Below are positions 10,143 to 21,620 of a DNA stretch of 64,000 nucleotides, in pieces. The stretch lies in contig NC_090746.1 of the NCBI RefSeq assembly GCF_036898095.1, positions 103,026,416 through 103,090,415 of the forward strand, read 5' to 3'. The stretch comes from Palaemon carinicauda (Eukaryota > Arthropoda > Malacostraca > Decapoda > Palaemonidae). The first letter of the stretch is position 1. Each line of letters starts with the position of its first letter. The notes beneath the pieces are model-generated. The model saw only the letters and a list, made by a program, of their open reading frames with translations, was not told the DNA's origin and ran no database searches. The position numbers were made by a program, and so were the translations under genes.

Positions 10143-10387
10143 TAGTCTATAATGTAGTTGGTTGTCACAACACATAATATTATGTGTAACGGGACGAGAC
10201 GTTGGGAGGGACGATTCAAAATTCTATTCGAAAATTCATCCGTCAACAGAACCTAATATTAGCCTTCGGATTCCAATCCAACGTACACTGAACAACGGAA
10301 ATCACAATATGATCTTTGAGTCTCCATGTATTGTTTGTAGAATCCCAAAGGTTGGACAGCACATATGTAAGAGAGGAAGAAGCGGAA

Positions 10388-10395
<8 letters not shown>

Positions 10396-10451
<56 letters not shown>

Positions 10452-10720
10452 ATAAATAATATTTTCGCTATAATGCTAAACTAAAGTATAGTCTTTGGTT
10501 AGCCTCGCATGTGCCAAATGTAAATGGAACGTCTAATGCAGTATCAGTGTTATTAAGGGGAATAATGTTGTCAGGAGGAAATTTGGCAAGGCTGCCTGCT
10601 CACTTATGAAACGTCCATATTTCTATTTTGTTTATATTGTGTCATTTATTGATATTTTCGTTATATTATCTATATTATTTCTCCTACATTATAAAAGGCA
10701 AATTTTCAAACATATATATT
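10396..10720 (+). repeat. F1 repeat 5' part with (GA)n edge
   Basis: (GA)n at 10396-10448 followed by about 270 bp matching 34-305 (TAATGCTAAA, CAAATGTAAATG, GGAATAATGTTGT, TTGTTTATA). Confidence 0.7.
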
Positions 10721-10867
10721 TTCAAATATCTGGGCATGAATGTGTTCCCATGAGACAGATCTATGAAATATTTTATATTTATATTTAATGATAACGACTT
10801 TTGTAATCCACATATTCCTTTTTTACTCGATTTTAGGGAGAGAGATCGAGGTGTTTGTAGAGGCAGT

Positions 10868-10868
10868 A

Positions 10869-10931
<63 letters not shown>

Positions 10932-10943
10932 CTGCTTGTTGAT

Positions 10944-11020
<77 letters not shown>
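10868..11020 (+). repeat. (ATT)n and (CT)n tracts
   Basis: (ATT)n at 10868-10930, a 16-bp spacer, then (CT)n at 10947-11020. Confidence 0.95.
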
Positions 11021-11021
<1 letters not shown>

Positions 11022-11309
11022 AAAAAGAAGCCCTCTTAACTATAAATCAAATTAACAGAAAGGATTCCAACTCAGATATAGATATAAAGTGTGACATATT
11101 AGATCCAATATTTCAAAGAAATGGCAAGATTCAGAAGTTGCATGAAACCTTGGCCATCCTCACTTCACGCCAGCTGGATTAATCTCAATCGATCAAATTC
11201 TGGACCAGGTTAAATATGTTAACCACATTTGACCATCTGAATAAATTCGCATGTATCCGTGGCTGGTCTTTGGCCTTAAAGGTTACAAAATGAATCATTA
11301 TCATCATCT

Positions 11310-11500
11310 CCTCCTACGCCTATTGACGCAAAGGGCCTCGGTTAGATTTCGCCAGTGAAGTCTCTATCTTGCGCTAATACTTCTCCATTCATCATCTGCT
11401 TCACGCTTCATAGTCCTCACCTATGTAGGCCTGGGTCTTCCAACTCTTCTAGCACCTTGTGGAACCCAGTTAAATATTTGGTGAACTAATTAGATTAAAT
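11310..11500 (-). pseudogene. LINE-L 3' fragment
   Basis: The reverse complement matches the LINE-L tail at 11930-12115 (GAAGACCCAGGCCTACAT, GAATGGAGAAGTATT, AACCGAGGCCC). Too short and shifted to encode a domain. Confidence 0.65.
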
Positions 11501-11739
11501 TATATCAGCAGTGTCTAGGCATTCTTTGTTAGTCCGGCCACATTGACGTCAAGCAGCAAGTTAGCCCCAGCACCCAGAGAAGGTTGGGAGAATATTGTCA
11601 CACCACACACTTTATTCTTTACGTGACTTTGGTAGGTTTTGCAGTTAAGTATTATTTTGGGAATTCATAACAAGTAGGGAATATTTTTCACGAGTTATTT
11701 ATTTGATCTCAGTATCTACAGATTTTTCAGATTATACCA

Positions 11740-12125
11740 TATCCAACAAATTTTGTGGATTTGTGAACAAAGCCCTCAGAAGGATGTTGGGAGTTAGATG
11801 GCAGGACAGGATTAGAAATGAAACTATAAGAGAGATTGATTAATGGAGTGCCATATGTGGATGAGATCATGGTGAGGGGTAGATGGAGATGGTTTGGGCA
11901 TGCTCTTCGCATTCCCCGAGAGAGATTAGTTCACCTAAGTTTCAACTGGGCTCCACAAGACACTAAATGAGTTGGAAGACCCAGGCCTACATGGCCCAGG
12001 ACTATGAAGCATGAAGATGATGAGGAATGGAGAAGTATTGAGTTAAAAGCTCAAGATAGAGACGACTGGCGAAATCTAACTGAGACCCTTTGCATCGATA
12101 GGCGTGGGAGGAGGAGGAAATAATG
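11740..12125 (+). pseudogene. LINE-L non-LTR retrotransposon pol, C-terminal fragment
   Basis: Homologous to 22085-22455. Frames give NKALRRMLGV, WQDRIRNETIREI and a tail ending in TETLCIDRRGRRRK, typical of the region C-terminal to reverse transcriptase in non-LTR elements. A stop interrupts it after the RERD-like segment, and no RT catalytic core is present. It lies at the left edge of a block duplicated at 22.1-24.1 kb and runs directly into SINE-B, as the other copy does. Confidence 0.7.
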
Positions 12126-12129
12126 ATGA

Positions 12130-12812
12130 TTTATTTAATGTATGAGTTTAGTGTAGTCACGCTGTACCCTGTATAGACTTATTTAAGACTCTCTGCATCG
12201 CCCTCTCCGGCCTACTGGAAACGTCCCGGTCTGGTGTTCGGCCAGACTAGTGTTCGAGACCCGGTCAAGCTCAATGGCTTCTTATAGTCTCTGCAACCCC
12301 ACCATCCTTGCGAGCAAAGGATCAGGGGTTTTGGTGGAGCTTATAGCTCTACCTGTTGAGTCATCAGCAGCCATTAGCAGGCTTTCCCTGGTCCAAAACA
12401 TTGGTGGAGAGGTGTCTTGGGCACTGATCATATGTTTATGTAGTCACTCCTAAGGCAATTACACTGTCCTTTTCATCTGCCACTCATGAGAGGCCATTAA
12501 ACCTTTCAACCTTTCTTGCTTAGAGGTATACTCGAGCACACTATTCTATGTTATTTCTCTTACTCGTGTTTTTTTTTTTCTTTTTTGAAGTTTTAATAGT
12601 TAACATATGAATTATTTATTTTAACGTTGTTACGGTTTTTAAAATATTTTATTTCAATGATTAACTACTTCTCTTGTAGTTTATTTATTTCCTTATATCC
12701 TTTCCACACTGGGCTATTTTCCTTGTTGGAGCCCTTGGGCTTATAGCATCTTGTTTTTCAAACTAGGGTTTAAGCTTAGCAAGTAATGATAATATTAATA
12801 ACTCCTCAATTT
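12130..12812 (+). repeat. SINE-B, near complete, tRNA-like head
   Basis: The head holds an A-box-like CGGCCTACTGG (about 12209) and a B-box-like GTTCGAGACC (about 12253), spaced as in tRNA promoters. The 3' third is the same as SINE-A (GGGCTATTTTCCTTGTTGG, GGGCTTATAGCATC, AGCTTAGCAAGTAAT) with a short AAT-type tail. The second copy, at 22.47-23.72 kb, is split by a SINE-A. The 67-residue frame here is not conserved. Confidence 0.7.
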
Positions 12813-13057
12813 CAAATTCCCCCTGACCTTCGTTCCTGCTCCCTTTATTCCCTCTTGATGTCCATCCAATTTTGAACAGAACAGTACCATCAGGGATATT
12901 AATTGGGGAAGGTAAATAATATAGAGAAATGAGGTTAGCAGTTGCTTATAAAGAGCATTCTTAATACTGAATATGTTGGGCGGAGAATTTTCTATATTTT
13001 GTTTGAAATTTTGTCATTTCCATTATTTTGGTAAAGGCTGTTATAGGGAGAGAATAA

Positions 13058-13058
<1 letters not shown>
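12812..13058 (+). repeat. right part of duplicated block
   Basis: Matches 23720-24058 (CCCTTTATTCC, ATCCAATTTTGAACAGAACA, GTTGCTTATAAAGAGCATTC, GACTGAATATGTTGGGCG-like). The other copy contains a (TA)n tract absent here. Confidence 0.8.
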
Positions 13059-13108
<50 letters not shown>

Positions 13109-13472
13109 GTGAAGCCACAACCCTGGTTGGAAAAGCAGGATGCTACGGTAAACAGCTCTTCTAGGAGAAGGACACTCCAAAATCAAACCATTGTTCTCCA
13201 GTCTTGGGTAGTACCCTAGCCTCTGTAGCAAGGTCTTCCACTGTCTAGGGTTAGAATTCTCTTGCTTGAGGGTACACTCGTGCACAATATTCTATCTTCT
13301 TTCTCTACCTCTTTTTTTTAGTCTTTATAGGTTGTATATATATTTATTTTAATGTTAATGTTTTTAATATTTTATTTTTCCCTGTTTCCTTTCCTCACTG
13401 GGCTGTTTTCCCTGTTGGAGACCTTATAGTGCTTATAGCATTCTGGTTTTCCAACCAGTGTTGTAGCTTAGC

Positions 13473-13514
<42 letters not shown>
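13059..13514. repeat. SINE-A foldback between (ATT)n and (AAT)n
   Basis: (ATT)n at 13059-13108, about 40 bp of SINE-A in minus sense, then a deleted SINE-A in plus sense to 13473 and (AAT)n at 13474-13514. The two ends can pair, which suggests a head-to-head rearrangement or template switch. Confidence 0.75.
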
Positions 13515-13515
<1 letters not shown>

Positions 13516-13689
13516 GACAACATCTTGCAACTATGTTTATGGTTTCAATTTTGTACTGCGTGCTATTTTCCCATAGCTGTGACTATGAGGTGAATGCCTC
13601 CCCGGACCCAAGGTTAAAACATACAATTCCTACATCCAACAATTTAATGTAATTATACCATAGAAAAAAATGGCCTTTCACTTTTGTAC

Positions 13690-13944
13690 ATACATACATA
13701 TACCAAAGGCACTTCCCCCAATTTTGGGGGGTAGCCGACAACAACAAGAAACAAAACAAAAAGGGGACCTCTACTCTCTACGTTCCTCCAGCCTAACCAG
13801 GGACTCAGCCGAGTTCAGCTGGTACTGCTAGGGTGCCACAGCCCAACCTCCCACATTTCCACCACAGATGAAGCTTCATACTGCTGAGTCCCCTACTGCT
13901 GCTACCTCCGCGGTCATCTAAGGCACCGGAGGAAGCAGCAGGGC
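13690..13944 (-). repeat. LINE-R 3' UTR with TACA-type tail
   Basis: Follows the LINE-R open frame on the minus strand. It contains the block also found at 8593-8712 and ends in (TGTA)n, complement TACATACATACATA, a short tandem tail common in RTE-like elements. Confidence 0.7.
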
Positions 13945-14685
13945 CTACCGGAACTGCGTCACAATCGCTCGCCATTCATTCCTATTTCTAGCACGCTCTC
14001 TTGCCTCTCTCACACCTATCCTCCTATCACCCAGAGCTTTCTTCACACCATCCATCCACCCAAACCTTGGCCTTCCTCTTGTACTTCTCCCATCAACTCT
14101 TGCATTCATCACCTTCTTTAGCAGACAGCCATTTTCCATTCTCTCAACATGGCCAAACCACCTCAACACATTCATATCCACTCTAGCCGCTAACTCATTT
14201 CTTACACCCGTTCTCACCCTCACCACTTCGTTCCTAACCCTATCTACTCGAGATACACCAGCCATACTCCTCAGACACTTCATCTCAAACACATTCAATT
14301 TCTGTCTCTCCATCACTTTCATTCCCCACAACTCCAATCCATACATCACAGATGGTACAATCACTTTCTCATATAGAACTCTCTTTACATTCATGCCCAA
14401 TCCTCTATTTTTTACTACTCCCTTAACTGCCCCCAACACTTTGCAACCTTCATTCACTCTCTGACGTACATCTGCTTCCACTCCACCATTTGCTGCAACA
14501 ACAGACCCCAAGTACTTAAACTGATCCACCTCCTCAAGTAACTCTCCATTCAACATGACATTCAACCTTGCACCACCTTCCCTTCTCGTACATCTCATAA
14601 CCTTACTCTTACCCACATTAACTCTCAACTTCCTTCTCTCACTTTTGTAAAATCTAAATTTGACTGTGTGAGATTTTGAAATCAC
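13945..14685 (-). pseudogene. LINE-R (RTE-like) reverse transcriptase C-terminal fragment, 246 codons
   Basis: Open for 246 codons without a stop. It starts after the RT catalytic core: NVGKSKVM, QFKYLGSVVA, a basic LYEKVIVPSVMYG segment, RWFGHVERM and RGRPRFGWMDGV are hallmarks of the end of RT and the connection region in RTE-like non-LTR polymerases. No endonuclease and no [FY]xDD box are present, so the copy is 5'-truncated, as is usual for LINEs. The upstream side joins a (CT)n tract at 14715. The intact frame suggests a fairly recent insertion. A non-LTR origin is near certain; the clade is less so. Confidence 0.85.
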
Positions 14686-14712
14686 AGTTTCTCCCTACCT
14701 AAGAGGCCAGTA

Positions 14713-14714
<2 letters not shown>

Positions 14715-14788
<74 letters not shown>
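14715..14788 (+). repeat. (CT)n microsatellite
   Basis: Pure CT tract of 74 bp at the truncation side of LINE-R. Confidence 0.95.
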
Positions 14789-14790
<2 letters not shown>

Positions 14791-15089
14791 GCGTAATCAC
14801 TATATATTAACCAATTTTGTGTAGTATAGTCTATCCGTCCAAGAGGAACATTGTTTGCCTGAAATACTTGACTTCAAAGAATGTGTTTTTACGTACAACA
14901 AGAGTGATAAATGATAACCTCGTAGATTTCATAATTGTGTTCGTGTGTTGTTGTCATTCATTTCCATTATTTGAATCTTGAGTGTCAGAATAAGAAAGTT
15001 TCATTATTTCCAGTTAGTTGTGTTAGACATTTCTCTGTTATATCCTATAATTCATTTCTCGCTTTCTGATTCCCCACTTGCACAGAACT

Positions 15090-15098
15090 CTCTCTGTC

Positions 15099-15174
<76 letters not shown>
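15090..15174 (+). repeat. (CT)n microsatellite, impure left end
   Basis: CTGT variants at 15090-15111, then pure CT to 15174. Confidence 0.95.
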
Positions 15175-15177
<3 letters not shown>

Positions 15178-15192
15178 ATAATATAGGTGTCC

Positions 15193-15650
15193 TTATCATC
15201 ATCATCTACTCGTATTAACGCAAAGGGCCTCAGTTAGATTTCGCCAGTCTGTATCTTGAGTTTTTATTTAAATACTTCTCCATTCATCACCTTCGACTTG
15301 ACTCTTCATAGTCCTCAGCCATGTAGGCCTGGGTCTCCCAACTCTTCTAGTGCCTTGTAGTGTCCAGTTGAAAGTTTGGTGAACTAATCTCTCTTAGGGA
15401 GTGGGAAGAGCATGCCCATATCATCTCCATCTACCCCTCATCATGATCTCATCCACATGGTACTCGAGTAATCTCTCTTATAGTTTCATTTCTAATCCTG
15501 AGTAATCTTTCTTATAGTCTCATTTCTAATCCTGTCCTGCCATTCAACTCCTAATATCCTTCTAGGGTCTTTGTTCTCAAATCTACCAAATCACTTGGAT
15601 AATGATTCATTGTCATACCATGACTAATGTCCATACAGTAACACCGATCT
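15193..15650 (-). pseudogene. LINE-L fragment, inverted
   Basis: The reverse complement aligns with 22020-22455 (AATGGCAGGACAGGATTAG, AGAGAGATTA, GACCCAGGCCTACATGGC). A 34-bp stretch is tandemly doubled at about 15470-15535. Frames are broken. Confidence 0.75.
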
Positions 15651-15669
15651 CACCAAACTTATATCAAGT

Positions 15670-15796
15670 AATGAAGTAATGAACAGGGCCACATAGCCAA
15701 AACTCTTCAATCAATACATCTACGTTGAACAAATAAAAATGTCAATTTTAAAACCTAAACAGGATTTGCCGGACATCCTTAGAAATTAAAAATGGC

Positions 15797-15844
<48 letters not shown>

Positions 15845-16067
15845 CGAAAACGTTGGCCTACATTTGATATCTCTTTTAAAACCTATTACAGGTTATTCAT
15901 AATAAACCCAAGATTATGCAAAACGTGTAATGTATCATAATTAGTATCACAATAAAACAGGGCATTCACACGTTCAACAATAAGTACAGATTGACCACTG
16001 AAATTGAAACGCCTTCAGCCGTAACCAAAGACGCCTGGCCATGCAACTTCCCGCCAATTTCCTAGAC
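15670..16067 (+). repeat. F3 repeat, left part of interrupted copy
   Basis: Matches 7035-7465 with an expanded (CA)n at 15799-15842. Ends at the hAT target duplication TCCTAGAC (16060-16067). Confidence 0.85.
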
Positions 16068-16267
16068 CAAGGCTACTCAACTGGCGGCCCGCGGTCCGAA
16101 TTCGGACCTTCTGAGTGTAGTAGTTGGACCCCAGGCCCCAGGAGAAGAAAATATGTTTAAGTAACACGAAGTTCCTGGTGATGGATTCTTGCAAGTGTAT
16201 TTCCTCGGCTGTGAGTCAGGGGTCTATAGTACTTATGTACAGTATTTGACTTACGAATGCTCCCAGG

Positions 16268-16271
<4 letters not shown>

Positions 16272-16339
<68 letters not shown>
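16272..16339 (+). repeat. (TA)n microsatellite inside the hAT element
   Basis: 68 bp TA tract upstream of the surviving transposase sequence. Confidence 0.95.
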
Positions 16340-16345
<6 letters not shown>

Positions 16346-16433
16346 TTTATTTATTTATAATAGTTTCCAAGTGATTTAGCATTTTCTGTTACTGCTCTTG
16401 CATTAACAGAAGATAAAGGTAGATAATCCGAAC

Positions 16434-17330
16434 ATGATAAGTTACCACTGCATAATCCACCAGTCAGTTCTGTGTGCCAGTCTTGGAGATGAATATGGTG
16501 AAGTAATGGAGACTATTATGAAGCTAGTAAACTTCCTACGATCAACGTCAGCACTACAACATCGTCTACTACGAACCTTTCTTACCAAGGTCAGTGCAAG
16601 CTATGACGATTTACTTGTGCACAATAATGTGAGATGGCTAAGTAAGGGAAAAGATTTGGAGCGATTTTGGGCAATTAGGAAGGAGTTGCAGACTTTCCTG
16701 GAGGATCAAACCAGTGTGAAGGCAAAGGCATTTTCTGAATTTTTGAAAGATGACAAGAAAATTTAAAGTGTTGGATTTTTGGCAGACATAATGACCAGAT
16801 TTGAATGACCTCAGTGTCAAACTGCAAGGGGGAAAACACACTATCTCCAACTTGATCTCAGCAATTCGAGCTTTCCAGAAAAAAATAGAACTTTTCAAGG
16901 ACGATATTCAGAGCCAACTTTTCCATTTTCCAAGACTTTTGGAGGAACGTAAAGATGAAACAGACACTAAATATGTCCAATTTATTGAGAAGCTGATCAA
17001 CAATTTTAAGGTTCGCTTTGATGATTTTGTTCTTGGAAAACAGTTGCTGCTGTTCATTCAAAACTCTTTTCTAGTGACAGATATCACAGAATTTTCAGTC
17101 GAAGCAAATCTCACCTGGAAATGGGTAGATGCTGCTAAAATCCAACTGGAACTTATTGACTTTCAAGAGAATGCAGCACTGAAACAAGTATTCTGTGATT
17201 GTACACCAGAAACATTTTGGTCAAAAGAAGGATCCCCTGCTAATTGTCCTACACTTCACAGATTAGCAGTGCAAATTTTCACGATGTTTGGCTCCACTTA
17301 CTGCTGCGAATCTGCTTTCTCAATTTCTCT
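16434..17330 (+). pseudogene. hAT transposase remnant (GTF2IRD2/ZBED-type)
   Basis: Two consecutive frames. The first, 16434-16766, has CIIHQSVLCASL and DDLLVHNNVRWLSKGKDLER, the RNase H-like segment seen in the Charlie/ZBED group of hAT proteins. The frame is lost at about 16766 and resumes at 16801 in another phase. That part ends near 17330 with LHRLAVQIFTMFGSTYCCES, the hATC dimerisation motif. No BED zinc finger is seen upstream, where the (TA)n tract lies. The role in an active element would be cut-and-paste transposition in the nucleus. Length is about 300 codons against 550-650 in intact relatives. Confidence 0.88.
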
Positions 17331-17754
17331 CACTAAATTCTTGTTGTGGTGTTTTGATTTTTTTTTTTTTTTTGAAAATTCATTTTATTTTCTGAGAGGG
17401 AATGTTCATATCCTGTTATGTTTTAAAAGAGGTGAGTTTTTATTATTAAAATACCATTATATGAAATAGTATTTCATTTTAGAACTCTCAATTTCAGTTG
17501 TTTTTATAGAGAAAAACATTCAAGTCTTGTTTATACTTTAGGTATAAAAGTTAATACTTTTATTTCCACGTTTTAAAAATTTGTATAAATAAAACAAACA
17601 GTGAATATGAAATTAACAAAAGTCATGGCTTAATACCCTGTTCTCGAATTGGTTGTTTTATTTAGATGATTTCATGTAATAAAAATTTCCGGACCTATGT
17701 ATACAGTGGAACTTGTCTAACTGGACCTATCCTCATAGTAGTTGAGTAGCCCTG

Positions 17755-17826
17755 TCCTAGACTATATTTAGTCCCTCCAACTTTTTTTTTCTATTGTTCA
17801 GTTATATTTATTTCGTATTTGCTGCT

Positions 17827-17832
<6 letters not shown>
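17755..17832 (+). repeat. F3 repeat, right part after hAT insertion
   Basis: TCCTAGACTATATTTAGTCC resumes the F3 sequence (compare 7455-7530). Confidence 0.85.

Positions 17833-17899
<67 letters not shown>
17833..17899 (+). repeat. (TA)n microsatellite
   Basis: 67 bp TA tract. Confidence 0.95.
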
Positions 17900-17901
<2 letters not shown>

Positions 17902-19135
17902 AACAAAATGTTAAATTATTATTATAACAATAAACATCTTTTCGACTATTGGAAAATATCATGTTGTGAATTACGCAACTCTAAAATATAAAGAAATGAA
18001 TATGATTACATGATATTATATGTGAGAATATGCTTTGTATTTTTTTATTTTTTATTTTTGTGAATGACGTTACGCCAAAACTATTGAAGCTATTCAAACG
18101 AAACTTGGTGGACCTGTGGGAAATGACCCAAGGACAAATCCAGTAGATTTTGGAGAACATACATCGAAGTACAATTCCTCAATGGAGTTAGGAGGAGCAA
18201 AATAAGATTGCTGCTTGCTCGCTACTAAGTACCTCTCTAGATCATGTTTTTTTTTTCTTTCTTTTAAAATCAGATCGAACGAAATGTATGCTACGAGTAG
18301 ATTATTAAAACATTTCACGTTTGGAGTTTTTTTTTTCCTTCATGAAAATGCAATATCTTCTACTTCCGGTTGATGCTCCAACACCTAAATAATGTGGCCC
18401 TCCCTCCCTGATGGTGGTGTGTGACAACATCACCAACACCTCACACACAGTCACAGGCGTCTTTTCCATGCAAAGTTTCCAATTCTACATTAATGATACC
18501 AAAATACTCTATAGACAGAAGTATATAGATAAAATAGTTCATGTTTCAAATACTTCCCTTGACTGATCTTTTAATATTTCACGATTGTTATTTTTCATTG
18601 CTCTCTCAAACCATCTCAGTCCTCCCCACAAACCGTCTCATTTTTAGCGTCGATAGTCCAATGCAATATTTTTGTCGCTTATTCTATCAAAATTGAGATG
18701 AAGTTAGTTTTAGAGATAAAACCTGGATAGAAATCTTATTCCATAATCAAGCACATTCGTCAACTTTATGTTTTAAATGTGTGTGAGCGAGGCGAAGGAG
18801 AGATAACTCGCTAACTTCGGCTCATTGGACTCCATGGAACGATTGGACGATATTTGAACCGAAGACGGTTGATGGCGTGTCAATTTTGGAGGTCAAGTTT
18901 TACTTATTTGTTAGAGCCTGTAAATGACACATTTTAATGCGATATCGAATATAAAACATTTCCATGTTTTGTATGGTAGTAAAATGATCTTTGTAACTGT
19001 GCAGCTGAATCGGTGGAACTTCCAAAGTTCAAACTTGCATCGAATGTTTGTATGTTGAACAGGCGGACCTAAGTTTATAAGTTCATGGTTTATTTATGAA
19101 AGATCTATTTTAATGCCGTTACTGATCTTAATATA
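17900..19135. other. unassigned AT-rich sequence
   Basis: No convincing coding or repeat match. The segment at 18870-18900 weakly resembles, inverted, the GAAACGCCATCAACCG block of F3, but I could not extend the match. Confidence 0.4.
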
Positions 19136-19215
19136 TTTTGAATACCATCTCTCTTGTAGTTTATTCATCTCATTGGGCTATTTTTTCTAGGGTTGTAAGA
19201 TAGCTAATATTAATA
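19136..19215 (+). repeat. SINE-A/B 3' fragment
   Basis: CTCTTGTAGTTTATTC, TTGGGCTATTTTTTC, AGGGTTGTAAGATAGC and a vestigial AAT tail. Confidence 0.55.
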
Positions 19216-19304
19216 GTAAGTGTAGGCCAACGTTTTTGGTAATTTTGTATCAATTCATCAAATGTAAGTTTTGCTAAGAATTTCTTCAGTCAAATCTGAG
19301 TGTT

Positions 19305-19308
<4 letters not shown>

Positions 19309-19352
<44 letters not shown>
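19309..19352 (+). repeat. (GA)n microsatellite
   Basis: 44 bp GA tract. It can pair with the CT tract at 19446-19505. Confidence 0.95.
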
Positions 19353-19354
<2 letters not shown>

Positions 19355-19442
19355 TGCACCTTAATAAGCTACAGGTATATTTTGATATCTGTATATTCAT
19401 GCGTCATCTGTTAAGACTTAAGGAATGTAATAATTGATAGTT

Positions 19443-19445
<3 letters not shown>

Positions 19446-19505
<60 letters not shown>
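19446..19505 (+). repeat. (CT)n microsatellite
   Basis: 60 bp pure CT tract. Confidence 0.95.
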
Positions 19506-19508
<3 letters not shown>

Positions 19509-19571
19509 ATAGTTTGGGGAAGAGTGTAAGGACTGGAAGGCGGTTTGGACAAAATCATAAAAATGTAGAAA

Positions 19572-19574
<3 letters not shown>

Positions 19575-19633
<59 letters not shown>

Positions 19634-19641
19634 TGGCTTCC

Positions 19642-19712
<71 letters not shown>
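19575..19712 (+). repeat. (TA)n then (CT)n tracts
   Basis: (TA)n at 19575-19631 and (CT)n at 19647-19712, 15 bp apart. Confidence 0.95.
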
Positions 19713-19716
<4 letters not shown>

Positions 19717-20065
19717 ATACTAAATTAGGCATAAATGTTGCGAACTCGGAAGACGTAGAAGCCTTAAGGGAGGATCTAATGAAGCTAGGAGAATAGCCCC
19801 AAAAATGGCAAATGCCTTTCAACTGTGGGAAATGCGAAATCATGGACATAGTTTAAAGTAACCCGCAATCAGATGACTCACTGCTGGGTGATGAAATTCA
19901 AAGTGTGGACCAGGAGGAAGATCTCGGTATTATTATCACCAAGGATTGGAAGTTCACCAAACAGAGCCTAAAAGCTGAAAAGAAAACACAAGACATAATA
20001 GGTTACATAAAGAGGCAATTCAAATACAGAGACAAAGACACCGTACTACAGCTGTACTCAGATGA
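19713..20065 (+). pseudogene. Jockey/CR1-like reverse transcriptase fragment
   Basis: Broken frames give DTKLGINVANSEDVEALRED, then KWQMPFN-GKCEIMDI, then QSVDQEEDLGIIITKDWKF and IIGYIKRQFKYRDKDTVLQLY. This is the segment just after the [FY]xDD box in CR1/Jockey-type LINE polymerases. One in-frame stop and one frameshift are visible. The 5' side joins a (CT)n tract exactly at 19712. Too short for clade placement. Confidence 0.82.
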
Positions 20066-20520
20066 ACCATAACGTAAATACACTTCAAATTCATCCAACC
20101 CGATCTTCTATAATATATTAAAAACTTTTCCTTTATTCTTCGGCATAATCTACAACTTTACTCTATGATTAAGTCTATCGGCACAACTGGTAATCACACT
20201 TACACTAACATAGGCCTAGGCACTAATCTAAGGAATTTGCTCATAATTTTTCACTAACTTTTGTGCCTGCTTGAGTGCTACTGTTCTTAACCTACACTCT
20301 CCCTATCCTTTCTTTATCTTATAGCTATTCCCCTTATCCACATTAAGCCTCTCATTCTTCTCTCCTACATTCTTTAGTCATATTATTCATTGAATTATTC
20401 ACGCAAACTCAAGATTTTTGCATAGCCAAAGGGATCTCCTCATTTCACTGCCCGATATCCACACAAAATTATTTCTTTGATTAGCAGGAAAATGTTATTC
20501 CCAATCAGCATAATTGGGTT
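20066..20520. other. unassigned sequence
   Basis: Pyrimidine-rich on the plus strand; nothing recognised. Confidence 0.4.
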
Positions 20521-20524
20521 ATCG

Positions 20525-20586
20525 TCCCTGCAGGGGCCTCTGGGCTTATAGCATCCTGCTTTTCCAATTAGGGTTGTAGTTTAGCA

Positions 20587-20626
<40 letters not shown>
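20525..20626 (+). repeat. SINE-A 3' end with (AAT)n
   Basis: GGGCTTATAGCATCCTGC, AATTAGGGTTGTAG and (AAT)n at 20587-20626. Confidence 0.8.
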
Positions 20627-21200
20627 TCTCTGATGTAACCAATCTCTTTCACATTATCATCTCGCTGATATGTCATAGCACTTTCACAATCAACACGCCA
20701 AAACCTATCCTTCTCTATCCAGTAAGGATAGCCTATGCCGCCTATCCCTCTTATCCTACACAGCACACATACCTCACCCTTCCATTCCCTACCTATTCCC
20801 TTTACACAAGCACGCTCTACAGAAATTCTTTATCCCTGCCTTTTCATTTCCTTATCCTATCCCACACGGAGCCCTATCCTTCCTAATGCAAACCCAATTT
20901 ATCAGGAAGGGCAACGTATCCTTTGTCTCAATCTAAATTGCTAATTTCCTTCAGCTTCTCTCCTGCTTAAGATGACATAAAAAAAATCCTTTCTTTCATC
21001 GTAAAATATCCCCTCTCACAACGCTAATCCCACAATTGTATTGTTTAATATATTAATATATAAGTTAGGTCAGAATGCTGTCTCCACCCCTCCCCCTCTC
21101 AAACCCCTGCCCCCCTCCCTCCCTCCCCGGACACAGTACTCCCTCCCTCCCTTTCATTGCTTCCGCTTTGTCTGTCGTTCGCCTCTACGTCCTACACTTG
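20627..21200. other. unassigned sequence
   Basis: The minus strand has a 61-codon frame ending at 20581 that includes WRVDCESAMTYQRDD. No family match is claimed. Confidence 0.35.
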
Positions 21201-21204
21201 AAAC

Positions 21205-21379
21205 TCCCCTCTCACACCGCTTAATTGCATAACACCCTTTCGCTCATAATCACTCTTCTTTCGTAAATTTATCCTTTCGTTACATTCCTTTATTGTTCCT
21301 ATATCTCTCCCTACACTGTACTTCCCCCTTCCTGCATTACAACCCCCTACATTTTCAACTATTCGATCTTGTCTCATTA

Positions 21380-21423
<44 letters not shown>

Positions 21424-21445
21424 ACCGTTGGGTTGTTGCCAACCG
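21205..21445 (+). repeat. F5 repeat, copy 2, with (CT)n
   Basis: Matches 9736-9975. A C-run then (CT)n at 21387-21420 replaces the short CT stretch of copy 1. Confidence 0.75.
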
Positions 21446-21570
21446 CCAAGGCTGCTCACACCAAGGGTTTAAATTTTTAAGGTAATTCTAAAGTAATTTC
21501 GGTCTTACAAACTTGAAATTTAAGGAAATTGGAAAACGACACATCTCCACGTAGCACATACCTTCTCCCA

Positions 21571-21620
<50 letters not shown>

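Larger units (their letters stand above)
16068..17754 (+). mobile_element. hAT DNA transposon, 1687 bp, inactive
   Basis: Begins CAAGGCTACTCAACT (16068-16082) and ends with the inverse of CAGGGCTACTCAACT (17740-17754): 15-bp terminal inverted repeats with one mismatch. It is flanked on both sides by TCCTAGAC, an 8-bp target duplication as expected of hAT. The uninterrupted F3 copy at 7.46 kb has a single TCCTAGAC there. An internal (TA)n at 16272-16339 and a broken transposase show that it is dead. Confidence 0.92.

Noticed and set aside
9709..10152. 147-codon frame ending in Arg-Glu repeats, and similar Leu-Ser and Arg-Glu frames elsewhere
   Set aside because: The tail is a translated GA tract and the body is repeat F5, which is interrupted by stops in its second copy.
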